From Pseudomonas japonica (GTDB taxonomy: Bacteria; Pseudomonadota; Gammaproteobacteria; Pseudomonadales; Pseudomonadaceae), in the NCBI RefSeq assembly GCF_900188455.1, contig NZ_FZOL01000013.1, positions 117,951 to 181,950 of the forward strand: DNA of 64,000 bases, in the 5' to 3' direction. Every line of letters begins with the position of its first letter. Within the stretch, counting starts at the first letter, position 1. The notes under the pieces were generated by a model. The model was not told where the DNA came from. It saw nothing but the letters and a program-made list of their open reading frames with translations, and did no database searches. The position numbers and the translations under genes are program-made. This document shows positions 16,225 through 25,200 of the stretch, one piece after another.

Positions 16225-18421
16225 CGACTACTGCAAACCGGTGTTTCCCGGCCGGATCGACGCTGAACAGACCATTGCCGTCGATGCTGCCCGAGCCCGC
16301 CAGCAGCACCCACTCCAGCTCGAACCCGTCGGTGGGCGCGCCGTTGAGGAACAGTGCCTTGCACTGCACGCGGTCGGGATTGGCATCCGCCTCGTACAGC
16401 ACCTGCAGGCCCACCATGCCGTGCACGACCAGGACATACGCCGACTGCTGATTGCCCGTCGCCTCGTTGGTGACCACCACCTCGTCGACGACGAATGACT
16501 CGGTGAAACTCGCCGGTCCGGCGGTGTACAGGTGATCGCCATCCGGTTCGGTGCTCGGTGCGATGGTCGCGCCGCTGGCGGTGTCGGCGATCCTCCAGGT
16601 CAGCGTGCCCGTGCTCAGGGCGCCCGCCGACATCGCTCGGGTATTGCGCGGGCCACAGGTCTGTATCAGCGGGTTGACGGAAATGTCGCGGACCACCACG
16701 GTGACCAGCGCCGTGCTGGTGTGCGCCTCCAGGGTCGCCCTGACCCTCACCCGCTTGTAGACCCCTTCGATCAGGCTGGCGTCGGGCGCGGTGTAGTTGC
16801 CGTTCTGGTCGATGCTGCCGACCGCGCCACTGTCTCCGGGCAGGGCCTCCACGCTCCAGACGACGCCGATGCGGGGCGGATCGATGAAGAACGCTTCTTG
16901 CTGCCCGTGACCGACGATCGGCTCCAGCGGCGTGATGACGAAGTCGGTCAGGCTTGGCGCGACCTGGCCGAACAACGCCACGTCACCCGGCAGATGAACG
17001 CTCTTGAGCACCACGGCGTTGTCGCCCTTGAAGAGGAGACTGTTGAGGCGAAACACATCGATGGTGCCCACCGCCTCGCGGAAGGCACCGAGCTTGCTGT
17101 CGAGTCCGTCCCGCAGCATCCATATGATCAGTCCGGCCAGCTCATCGAGCGCCGCGTAAGGCAGGGAAGCGAAATCCAGGGGTTTTATCCGGCCCTCGGT
17201 GGCCACTCCGCCAACCTCCTTGAGCCTGAGGGTCCCGGCCAACGGGTCCGCGTCCAGCTCGTAGGTCAATCTTGCGTGCCAGAACAACTGGACGTTGCCG
17301 TTGATCGTCTGGCCGCTCTGACGCACCTTTACCTGAACCAGCTGGTACGCGTTGCCCTCGATCTCCACCCGCAGCTGATTGTCGCGGAACGTCACGGAGA
17401 AGCTCGCGAAGTCATTGTGGAGCGGCAGCGCGAGGTCGGCGATCTGCACGCTCTCGAGCAATTCCGAACTTTTCTGCTGGGGCCCCAGGCTGACGCGGCC
17501 GGAGGTCGCCCGCAATTCATGGACAAAGTGGTCCTGATGGAACAACTCGTAGGTGAAGTTGCTTCCGGCGGCGAACGCCCGACAGCCCTGGACGATGATC
17601 CGCCGTGCGAGAAACGCCTGTCCCATGAGCACCGTCGCGGAATGACCGTCGGGAATCAGGAACGGCATGTCGCGGTCATCGACGGGGATGCTGCCGTTGC
17701 TTTCGTCCTCCATGGCGATGAACGCCAGCACCGCCCCCGACCCATGTCCGGGCGTGCCGACGACATGGCTGTTGGGTGCGGCGTGGGTGCGAATCTCGAA
17801 CTTGCCGGGTTTCAGGAACTGATCGTCCTCCACCGCCAGCTGGTTCAATACCAGAACCCTTTTGGGCTCTTCCTCCCTGGCGAATCGGGCGAGCAGGTAC
17901 TGGCCGCCCTTCTCGCGCTCGTGCTCGGTACGCGCGAAGCTCAGGCGGGGATTGCGGCCCGTCGAGATATCCAGGATGACCTCGCCGGCCCGGTTGACAT
18001 GTCCCGTGCTCGCCTGCAAGGAGATTTCGGACTCCATCAGCGGACCGTCCATGGCATCCAGGGAATAGACCTTTTCCACCCGGACGTAGGAGCCCGTCGG
18101 CTTGCTCAGGGTCAACTGCGAGCCACCGATCACCCGCTGCGTCAGCATCGCGTTGGAGTGGCTGATGGTGGCATTGGTGAACGACAGGCGCGCGGCATCG
18201 AAGACGTAGTCGTAGATGTACTCCGCGGTGTCGTCGGTCGTTGCGATCAGCTCGCGGAACGGCGGCAGATAGCTATTGCTGTCGAAGCGTTCGATGTACT
18301 CCTGGAGCAGGACGGTGTTGGCCTTGTCGCGGTCATAGGCGAGGATCGAGCTCCAGCCGTAGGTGCGGGGGGCTCCGGCAAGCCACTGCAACAGTTCGGA
18401 TATCGGCGCTTTATCGTTCAT
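16073..18421 (-). CDS. P47-like/Ig-like paralogue, first gene of the accessory operon
   Basis: The 782-aa protein opens the operon. It begins MNDKAPISELLQWLAG with no signal peptide. Residues 20-45 (TYGWSSILAYDRDKANTVLL) resemble the TYGWD...N..L opening of P47/OrfX-type TULIP proteins. Residues about 50-265 are beta-rich with LxSxxHVNRAGEVILDIS. Residues 266-450 are the variable centre. LPGDVALFGQVAPSLTDF lies near 480. Three Ig-like modules follow at about 500-585 (GSIDQNGNYTAPDA), 586-670 (DGDHLYTAGP) and 671-735 (GSGSIDGNGLFSVD). The tail IPLIPLPAWLNVMGEAERLL may be an amphipathic helix. An operator and a -10-like box lie 90-135 bp upstream, so this is the promoter-proximal gene. Alternative readings are a phage-tail-like adhesin or a cytoplasmic lipid binder; the function is open. 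Confidence 0.75.
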   Translation of the reverse strand: MNDKAPISELLQWLAGAPRTYGWSSILAYDRDKANTVLLQEYIERFDSNSYLPPFRELIATTDDTAEYIYDYVFDAARLSFTNATISHSNAMLTQRVIGGSQLTLSKPTGSYVRVEKVYSLDAMDGPLMESEISLQASTGHVNRAGEVILDISTGRNPRLSFARTEHEREKGGQYLLARFAREEEPKRVLVLNQLAVEDDQFLKPGKFEIRTHAAPNSHVVGTPGHGSGAVLAFIAMEDESNGSIPVDDRDMPFLIPDGHSATVLMGQAFLARRIIVQGCRAFAAGSNFTYELFHQDHFVHELRATSGRVSLGPQQKSSELLESVQIADLALPLHNDFASFSVTFRDNQLRVEIEGNAYQLVQVKVRQSGQTINGNVQLFWHARLTYELDADPLAGTLRLKEVGGVATEGRIKPLDFASLPYAALDELAGLIIWMLRDGLDSKLGAFREAVGTIDVFRLNSLLFKGDNAVVLKSVHLPGDVALFGQVAPSLTDFVITPLEPIVGHGQQEAFFIDPPRIGVVWSVEALPGDSGAVGSIDQNGNYTAPDASLIEGVYKRVRVRATLEAHTSTALVTVVVRDISVNPLIQTCGPRNTRAMSAGALSTGTLTWRIADTASGATIAPSTEPDGDHLYTAGPASFTESFVVDEVVVTNEATGNQQSAYVLVVHGMVGLQVLYEADANPDRVQCKALFLNGAPTDGFELEWVLLAGSGSIDGNGLFSVDPAGKHRFAVVGCLMALPGMPFPYIGYCILPIPLIPLPAWLNVMGEAERLLSSPAGERGEK

Positions 18422-18509
18422 CTTCGTGGTCCTGTCCGGTCAACCGTTTCAACTCGCGGGGGTGCGCTTCCGAGCGAAGGCCCATGGCAATCGCCAGTTT
18501 GCTTCGAAT

Positions 18510-18555
18510 GTTTTTACACCCCGTTGAAGTCGTTCGAAACTGACAGAATTGACAG
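18510..18555 (-). promoter_or_regulatory. Operator and -10-like box for the leftward operon
   Basis: On the minus strand CTGTCAATTCTGTCAG (18555-18540) is followed after 19 bases by GGTGTAAAAAC. Together with 18640-18686 it occupies the 342-bp divergent gap 18422-18763. Apart from these two promoter modules I see nothing else in that gap. Confidence 0.6.
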
Positions 18556-18639
18556 GTATCAATACGCCATAACCTGTGCTGGCGCGGTGCTCCAGCGTCT
18601 CGCGTGGTGGGTCTGCATGGCCACGCGTCACAAGCCACC

Positions 18640-18686
18640 CTGATAGTTCTGACAGGTAGCAAACGACGCGGGCAGCGGATTAAATC
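18640..18686 (+). promoter_or_regulatory. Operator and -10-like box for the rightward lipoprotein gene
   Basis: CTGATAGTTCTGACAG (18640-18655) lies 100 bp from the leftward copy. GGATTAAATC follows after 21 bases. The block continues AATCGAGC, which is also found after the corresponding site at 21594, so the two rightward promoters are related by descent. Confidence 0.6.
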
Positions 18687-18763
18687 GAGCAGGCCGAGGC
18701 AGGTCGAAGGTGAACCCAGGCCCGCATCGACGCGTCTCGTGACCCAACCGGGGAGTGGCTGAA

Positions 18764-19375
18764 ATGAAAAACCAACTGGCAATCGCTTGTCTGTTGTCGA
18801 CCTGCGCAATCCTTGGCTGCAGCCCCGCGGGGACCGCTTCCCGTCCTGACGAGGCAAGCGCCAGGGCATCGGAACGCAACCGCTGGTCCGCCACCATCTA
18901 TCGCCGGGAGTGGTCAGCAGAGGTGCCCGAAAGCGATCACCGTTTCACCTGTCCGGCGGACCAGGCCATTGTCGCCCGCAGCCATGTTGGCAATGACCGC
19001 GGCCCTACGCGTTACGAATGCGCGATGTACGAGAGCCGGGACGGGTACGTCAGGATGGTCGACACGAAGTCCTATGGTCCGTTCCAGGAAAACTCGAACG
19101 GTGGCCATCAGTGGAGCTGCCCGAGTGACCGCGTCATGGTCGGGCGCAGCCACTATGGCGCCGGTTCTTCGGGGGAGTCCTTCTATCGCTGCGCCATCCC
19201 TGTCAGTGAGAACTGGGGCAACGATCCCATGCAGGTCGTGAGCCATGGATGGTCAGGGGAAATTCCCGACTCCGATACCACCACCGATTGTGCCGTGGAC
19301 ATGCCTGGCGTGATGATCGGGCGCGGTTCCACCAAGGACAACGACATCATGTTTGAATGCGCAAGCATGTGGTGA
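18764..19375 (+). CDS. Small lipoprotein with three Cys-containing repeats
   Basis: The 203-aa product is predicted to be a lipoprotein: MKNQLAIACLLSTC... with a lipobox ending AILGC. The ATG at 18764 is preferred to a GTG at 18755 because GGGGAG stands 8 bases before it. After a low-complexity spacer come three copies of a unit of about 45 residues. The first two read HRFTCPADQAIVARSHVGN and HQWSCPSDRVMVGRSHYGA, each closing with YECA or YRCA. The third is shorter (TTDCAVDMPGVMIGRGST ... FECAS). The two Cys per unit probably form a disulfide. I do not recognise the fold by name. It diverges from the leftward operon with a paired operator, so it is likely an exported partner of that system. 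Confidence 0.72.
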   Translation: MKNQLAIACLLSTCAILGCSPAGTASRPDEASARASERNRWSATIYRREWSAEVPESDHRFTCPADQAIVARSHVGNDRGPTRYECAMYESRDGYVRMVDTKSYGPFQENSNGGHQWSCPSDRVMVGRSHYGAGSSGESFYRCAIPVSENWGNDPMQVVSHGWSGEIPDSDTTTDCAVDMPGVMIGRGSTKDNDIMFECASMW

Positions 19376-19440
19376 TCGCCAGGATCGTTGTCTCCGACCA
19401 GGTCCGGCAGTTCCTGCAGCGCGGGATCAGGCCTGGTGTT

Positions 19441-19612
19441 TCACTCCTTGCCGGGGCTGGACAGCAGTTTTTCAGCCTTGCCGATCACCTCGATGAGCTC
19501 GGGCAGGGGGATCAACGGCAGCGGCAGCACGCAGTAGCCGATCATCGGCGGTGGCCCCGGCATCCAGCGAATAGACCTTCTCCACCCGCGCGGATCGCCA
19601 TCCCCCGGTCTT
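19441..19612 (-). pseudogene. Deletion remnant of a further P47-like/Ig-like paralogue
   Basis: On the minus strand, 19612-19556 encodes KPGGWRSARVEKVYSLDA. This matches residues about 110-125 of the paralogues (KPGGWRSARVEKIHSLDAMD). It then joins directly to their extreme C-terminus, MIGYCVLPLPLIPLP followed by KAEKLLSSPGKE and a stop at 19441. The two parts are in different frames, so an out-of-frame deletion of about 1.9 kb has removed the body of the gene. The piece begins 3 bases past the stop of the Ig-like gene at 19616, showing that this arm once carried its own paralogue next to that gene. Confidence 0.85.
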
Positions 19613-19615
19613 GCT

Positions 19616-21418
19616 TCAAGCGACCAGGTTGATCGCCGTGTCGTTGAACGAGGTAAAGCTCTCACCCTTGTCGAAACTTACCCGCGCCTTCAGGAAGAAC
19701 TGCTGGTTGAGCAGCAGGCGCTGCAAGAACCAGCGCGGCAACAGGGCATGCACGCGGTTGCCGGCGAACTCGCTGGCACTGACCGGCCAGGCATCGCGCA
19801 CGACCACGGACTCGGCACCGGTGGCGGCCACGCCGACCGCCTCCAGGGTCAGCAGTTGCCCCACCGCGATGAATAGCCAGCCATCCAGGCGCAGATTGGC
19901 CCCCCCTACCGGCACATCGCGCAGCGACAGGCTCTGGTTCCCCTGGGCCTCCAGACACTGGACGTTGGGGTAGACGCCACTGGGCAAGGGGGCGATGCGC
20001 AGGTTGAACGGCACGGAATCCTGCGGCGCTTCGCCGGCCGGGGTCAGGCGATAGAACACCGGAAACCGCTTGCTTTCCCCCGCGCTCATGTTGGCCGCGA
20101 TGGCGCTCGGGGGAATGAAGAAACTGCGGTTCTGCTGCTCGCTGATCGGCGTCGTGGCGATATGCCGACCGCCCTCGGGATGGCCTTGCCAGTGCACTTC
20201 AAGACGGTCCTGGCTACCGATCGGCACCGTCTCCGGCACATTCACCTGGGCACCGAACACGGCATCGCCGGCCGCCAGCACGCCCTTGTTCTCACCGTTG
20301 CCACCTTCGGCGCTGGCGTCGTCGACGATCGGCGGCAACAGGTTGAGAGGACGACGGATCTGCAGCGCCAGCGGCAGCGAACTGGCCGCGGCGCCACCGC
20401 GGGCGAACTGGTGGAACAGGCTGATCCGTTCGCCCTGGGCCGCCTCCAGCCACTGCGGCTCCAGGTGCGCCAGGAGCACGCCGCTGTCGAGGGTCGAAGT
20501 GTCGACGCGCAGCGACTTGACCGTGCTGAAGCTTTCGCGGTTGCCCAGCCAGTACAGCAGTATCTCGTCGCCCACACGGATGTCCGGGTAGAGATCGATG
20601 CGCAGGACCAGCCCGTTGGGGAACAGGCCCGGATCGAGCTGTTCGCCGCCGTCATGACCATCGATGCGCAGCGACGGCAGCAATACGCCGTTCTCCCGTG
20701 CCACGCGAAACACCTGCTGCCCGGACTGGCTCACCTGCCCGCCCTCGCGGTACTGCACGCTGTAGTGAAGATGAGCCTCGCCGCCTTCGGCGAGCAGCAC
20801 ATGGATGGAGGGCACGACCCATTGCAGCGGTTTGCCGATATCGCCGGCAGCCAGGGTCTTGACCACGTTGTGCTGATTGTCCAGCTCGTCGTCGAAGTAG
20901 CCCCGCCAGTGCAGGGTGACCCGATCGCCGACCTGCATGGCCAGGTAGGGCGCAGCCACCGCGGTCACCCCCAACGGCCCCATGGCCTGCGGATTCAGCA
21001 GCAGCCCATGGGCTTCGCGCAATTGCACCACCGGCAGATGCACCCTGGGCAGCGGGCGGATGCCGACCTGGATGAACTGGCGCAGCGATTCGGGCTCGAA
21101 CTGCGCGCCGCGCTCGATCACATAGGAATAGAACGCCCAGCCCTGATCCACGCCGCTCAGCAGGCTGTTGGGGATCTGCACGCGCATGCCGAGGGTTTCG
21201 TCATAACCGCCGTCTTCGGACACCACCACGCTCAGACCCAGCGCATCGACCACCCGCTTGGCCGGGCTGCAGCCGCGCCAGTTCAGGTGAATCGTGTCGC
21301 CCATGGCGATACCGGGATACTTCACATAGGTCAGCAGGGGGCTGGCGCCCACCTGGCCAAGATCGATGGTGTCGTCGTCACGCAACAGCGGAATGTGCGG
21401 CTCGGGAAACTCGCTCAT
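19616..21418 (-). CDS. Second Ig-like repeat protein
   Basis: The 600-aa protein of unknown function starts MSEFPEPHIPLLRDDDT, with AAAGGA 9 bases upstream and no signal peptide. Four to five units of about 120-130 residues carry the same pattern as the gene at 2408: MGDTIHLNWRGC, VGDRVTLHWRGYFDDE, VGDEILLYWLGNRES, SQDRLEVHWQGHPEGG, each followed by a VQIP/FFIPP strand and a (H/F)YSVxYR or VFYRLTP strand. A last unit (LRLDGWLFIAVGQLLTLEAVGV) closes the protein. This looks like an elongated beta-sandwich rod. It is followed by the remnant of a P47-like paralogue and diverges from the small secreted protein and RHS gene, so this arm mirrors the left operon. Confidence 0.75.
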   Translation of the reverse strand: MSEFPEPHIPLLRDDDTIDLGQVGASPLLTYVKYPGIAMGDTIHLNWRGCSPAKRVVDALGLSVVVSEDGGYDETLGMRVQIPNSLLSGVDQGWAFYSYVIERGAQFEPESLRQFIQVGIRPLPRVHLPVVQLREAHGLLLNPQAMGPLGVTAVAAPYLAMQVGDRVTLHWRGYFDDELDNQHNVVKTLAAGDIGKPLQWVVPSIHVLLAEGGEAHLHYSVQYREGGQVSQSGQQVFRVARENGVLLPSLRIDGHDGGEQLDPGLFPNGLVLRIDLYPDIRVGDEILLYWLGNRESFSTVKSLRVDTSTLDSGVLLAHLEPQWLEAAQGERISLFHQFARGGAAASSLPLALQIRRPLNLLPPIVDDASAEGGNGENKGVLAAGDAVFGAQVNVPETVPIGSQDRLEVHWQGHPEGGRHIATTPISEQQNRSFFIPPSAIAANMSAGESKRFPVFYRLTPAGEAPQDSVPFNLRIAPLPSGVYPNVQCLEAQGNQSLSLRDVPVGGANLRLDGWLFIAVGQLLTLEAVGVAATGAESVVVRDAWPVSASEFAGNRVHALLPRWFLQRLLLNQQFFLKARVSFDKGESFTSFNDTAINLVA

Positions 21419-21460
21419 TGCAAACGGTCCTTTGGCGATGACGCGATCAGTGATTGAGCG

Positions 21461-21506
21461 TTTTTACACCGGGGCAGCGGCAGCGGATAACTGGCAGAAA
21501 TGACAG
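21461..21506 (-). promoter_or_regulatory. Operator and -10-like box for the leftward Ig-like gene
   Basis: On the minus strand CTGTCATTTCTGCCAG (21506-21491) is followed after 20 bases by GGTGTAAAAAC, the same 11-base box as before the gene at 18421. Confidence 0.6.
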
Positions 21507-21593
21507 GACTCAAACTGCCATTATTCGGCCCGGTATCCTCCCGCAGACAGCCTCGTGCATGGACGATGCCTCGCCAGGCTCCCCCGCGTCACC

Positions 21594-21640
21594 CTGACAG
21601 TTCTGACAGGTAGGCAAGCTCGCCACCCCGAGTATCTAAT
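21594..21640 (+). promoter_or_regulatory. Operator and -10-like box for the small secreted protein and RHS genes
   Basis: CTGACAGTTCTGACAG (21594-21609) is the most symmetrical copy. AGTATCTAATCGAGC follows at about the same distance as AATCGAGC in the promoter at 18640. It lies 103 bp from the leftward copy. Confidence 0.6.
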
Positions 21641-21691
21641 CGAGCCAGCAGCGCTTGCTGCGACCACACGGTCCTGACCGGGAGCCCTGCC

Positions 21692-22243
21692 ATGAACTTC
21701 AGATTGACCACCATCGGCCTGGCGCTGGCGTTCGCCACCCTGGTCCAGGCCCAGACGGAAGACGTCGCGCCCCCCGCGGACAACCCCCAGGGCACGATCA
21801 TTCTCTACGACAAGGACAACGCCTCCTGCGCCCTGCCCGTCCCCCCGGAAGGCAGCGGAATCACCGTGACCTACTCGTTCACGGCGGATGGCTCGCCCTG
21901 CAAGGCACTGCAGAACAAGGTGCGTTCGGTCATCTTCAGCAACCTGCAGTCCGCCGTGAACATCATCATGACCGACAACGACGAGTGTCGGATGAAGCAT
22001 GTATCAGGAGCTGACATCCCCGACTTCTGGATCCAGCTGAGAACCACCGCCCAGCACACATCGACCCCGCAGATCCAGCTGCCGACCTTCTACTCCTACC
22101 GGCCCGGCCAGCTCATCGAGCGCGGCGTCCAGGTGCTCGGCCACTTCATCTACGGCGACAAGGTGATCGACAAGATGTCCTGCCTGAGAGTCAAGGCCTC
22201 GCAAGGCATCCCCAGTGCCACCAGCGGCACGCCACAGCCTTGA
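21692..22243 (+). CDS. Small Sec-exported protein preceding the full-length RHS gene
   Basis: The 183-aa protein has a clear signal peptide (MNFRLTTIGLALAFATLVQA, cut before QTED). The mature part contains four Cys: ASCALPVPP, SPCKALQNK, DECRMKH and MSCLRVK. This fits a small disulfide-stabilised periplasmic or secreted domain. GTIILYDKDNASCALPV and VRSVIFSNLQSAVNIIMTDN suggest a beta-gamma-crystallin-like or similar Greek-key fold, but that is only an impression. It is the first gene of a rightward unit with the RHS gene 22 bp downstream, and is driven from the operator at 21594. Its position matches that of the lipoprotein gene at 18764 on the other divergent promoter. Confidence 0.72.
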   Translation: MNFRLTTIGLALAFATLVQAQTEDVAPPADNPQGTIILYDKDNASCALPVPPEGSGITVTYSFTADGSPCKALQNKVRSVIFSNLQSAVNIIMTDNDECRMKHVSGADIPDFWIQLRTTAQHTSTPQIQLPTFYSYRPGQLIERGVQVLGHFIYGDKVIDKMSCLRVKASQGIPSATSGTPQP

Positions 22244-22265
22244 TGCGAGCGAGGAGACCGCGCAC

Positions 22266-25200
22266 ATGACCGCCCACAGCGACGTCAGCTCCAACGCCTT
22301 CAATTTTCCCGGCTTCGTCACCAGCGCGGTGGACCCGCGCACCGGTCAATACACCGTCAGCGTCGATCTGCCCGAACTCAAGGGCAATCACCTGAGCGGC
22401 CCCGACCTGCCACTGGCGTTGAACTTCAACCCGCTCAACCTGCTGGATAGCGGTTTCGGCCTGGGCTGGAACCTGCGCCTGTCGCAGTTCGTGCCCGGTG
22501 CCGACATGCTCTCGCTGTACAGCGGCGAGAGCTACAAGATCACCGGCAGCGGCAGCGACAACGAGCTGGCGATCAAGGAGCGCAAGCTCTTCAACTTCCG
22601 TTTTTTCCGCGACGCCAGCGACAGCTACCGCATCGTCCACATCAACGGCACGGTCGAAGTGCTCAAGACCTTCGGCGCCAGCGATCGCCGGGTCGCCCTG
22701 CCGGTACACATCCATGGTCCGCTGGGCCATCGTCTCGACCTCGAATACGACAGCTACGACGGTCATCAATGCCTCAAGGGCGTGCGCGACCAGAACGGTG
22801 AACTGCTGCGTATCGTGCGCAGCAACGACACGGTGAAACTGCTCCGCCCGCCCTTCGACGTGCCGCAGGAGAACGCCGTCGTCATGCGCCTGACCAACCG
22901 GCGCGTGGTGGCGATCGTGCTGCCCACCGACGACCAGGCCTCCTGGCGCTTCAGCTATGCCGAGGTGCTCGGCAAGGTCTGCGTGACCGAGGTGCAGACA
23001 CCGTTGGGCGGGCGGGAAATCATCGAATACCGCGACACGGGCCATCCGTTCCCGGGCAACAGCGGCCGCGCCAACCTGCCACGGGTCACGCGCCACCAAC
23101 TGTTTCCCGGTTTCGACCAGCCGATGATGGACATCGAGTACGAGTACACCCCCGGGAATTTTCTCGGCTACGGCACCAGCATCCCGTGGCACGACGATGG
23201 CCTGGACCAGTTGTACAACGTCACCCACACCTATCACTACGGCAGCACCACCCGCTACCGGGTGGACGGCGCGATGGTTCGCGAGGTCGAGCGCACCTAC
23301 AACCGCTTTCACCTGCTGGTCGAGGAACGCACCCAGCAGAACCAGTGCGTGAAACACATAGTCACCACCTATCACGCCAGCAACGCCAATTTCGACCAGC
23401 AACCGCCATGGTTCCAATTGCCGAAAACCGTGGAGACCCGCTGGGAACAGGCCGATGACTCGACCCGCCTGCGCGTCGAACTCACCCACAGCACGTTCGA
23501 CGAATACGGCAACCTGGTCGCCGAGACACGCGAGGATGGTTCACAACGGCGCTACAGCTACTACGCAGCGGCCGGCGAGGAGGGCTGCCCGGAAGACCCG
23601 GACGGCTTCGTCAGGCACCTGAAGGAATCACGCCTGATTCCGGCCCCCGGCCCCTATGACGACGCCCCCGAGATCGTCAACCAGTACCGTTACGTGGCCC
23701 TGCAACCGCTGCCGGGAACGCCGAACAAGGCCTGTCTGCTGCGCAGCGAGGAAACGGATTTCGCCCAGCGCGGCGAACAGCGCGAGGCGCTGAACCTGAG
23801 TCGGATCGACTATTTCGAGACTCCCGCCAACGCCCTGCTGCACGGTCGGCGCAAACAGCTGCGCGAGTACCTGGAGGCCGGTATCAACACCACGGACTTC
23901 CACTACGCCAGCAGCCGCCACGCACTGCTGGCCGAAGACAGCCTGCACACCGTCGAGACGCTCACCACCTTCGATCAGCAGCAGCAGAGCCTGACCTGGC
24001 ACGAGTCGCTCGAACATGGCGAAGTCCTGCTCAGCGACGACGCCAATGGTGTCGAGGTCCTGTGCCGCTTCGACCGCAACCGGCGTACCACGCACGAGGT
24101 GGTCGCCCCCGGTACCGACGTCGAGGCCACCCGCGAATACAGCTACACCCTGACGTCGCTGCAGGGCCAGCAGGCGATGCAGACCGTTCGCGATGTCAAG
24201 GGTGTGCTGACCCGGACCCGCTTCGACGGAATCGGGCGCACCGTGGCCATGGAACACTGGAACGGCAGCGACTGGCTGCCGATCTACAGCGCACGACACG
24301 ACGCCCTCGGCCAGTTGGTCGAGGAAACCCGAATCGACTGGTTCGCCGGTGAACGGCAGGCCTTGACCAGCCAGTACACCTACGACGACTGGGGCGAGGT
24401 GTGCCGGACCATCCACCCGGACCGGGTGGTCGAGGTCAACGACAACACGCCCTTCGGCCAGGGTGGCGACCTTCGCCGCACCTGGCTGGAGAATGCCGAC
24501 GACCCGAGCCAGTCCGGCCTGCTCACGGTGACCCAGTTCAACCCGTTCGACAAACCCGACTGGATCGAGCGTCACGACGACCAGGGCAACGTGGTCGGCC
24601 GCCAGGTCTTCCACTACGACGGCTATGGACACTGCACGCGCCAGGACGAAGAACTGGAATCGGTGACCCTCAGCACCTGGTTCGAATACGACACCCGGGG
24701 TCGCGTGCAGCGCACCCGCCTGCCCGATGCGACCGTGGTCGAACGCGGCTTCGCCAGCCACAGCATCGCCGAGCTGACCACCAGCCTGCGGGTCATCCCC
24801 GGCGATCTCGACGAGCCCAGCGTTCTCGTCGGCGAACAACGCTTCGACGGCCTCGAGCGCCTGAACCAACGCAGCGTCGGTCCGCGTGTCGAGGAGTATC
24901 TCTACCAGGGGTCGCGCACCCTGGTCAGAGAGCGCATCACGCCGTCCAGGCAGCACATCGAGTACGACTACGACCCGAACCTGAGCGAACAGGCCAGTGC
25001 GATCCGCGCGCCGGGCAACCATGCCTGGTACACCCATGATCGCCACGATGCCAGCCTCGGCAGCGTCGGCAACGCCGAAGGCACACGCGAGTACGAATAC
25101 GACGCCGTCGGCCATCTGCAAGTGGAACGCTGGGTGGACAACGCCCGCCAGCCCCACGAGACCCACTACGAGACCTCCCTGCTCGGCCAGCCGCAGTGGG

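Noticed and set aside
18411..18869. Minus-strand frames (152 and 89 codons) across the divergent gap before the lipoprotein gene.
   Set aside because: They run over the operator pair and opposite the lipoprotein gene, with no plausible start site or protein pattern.
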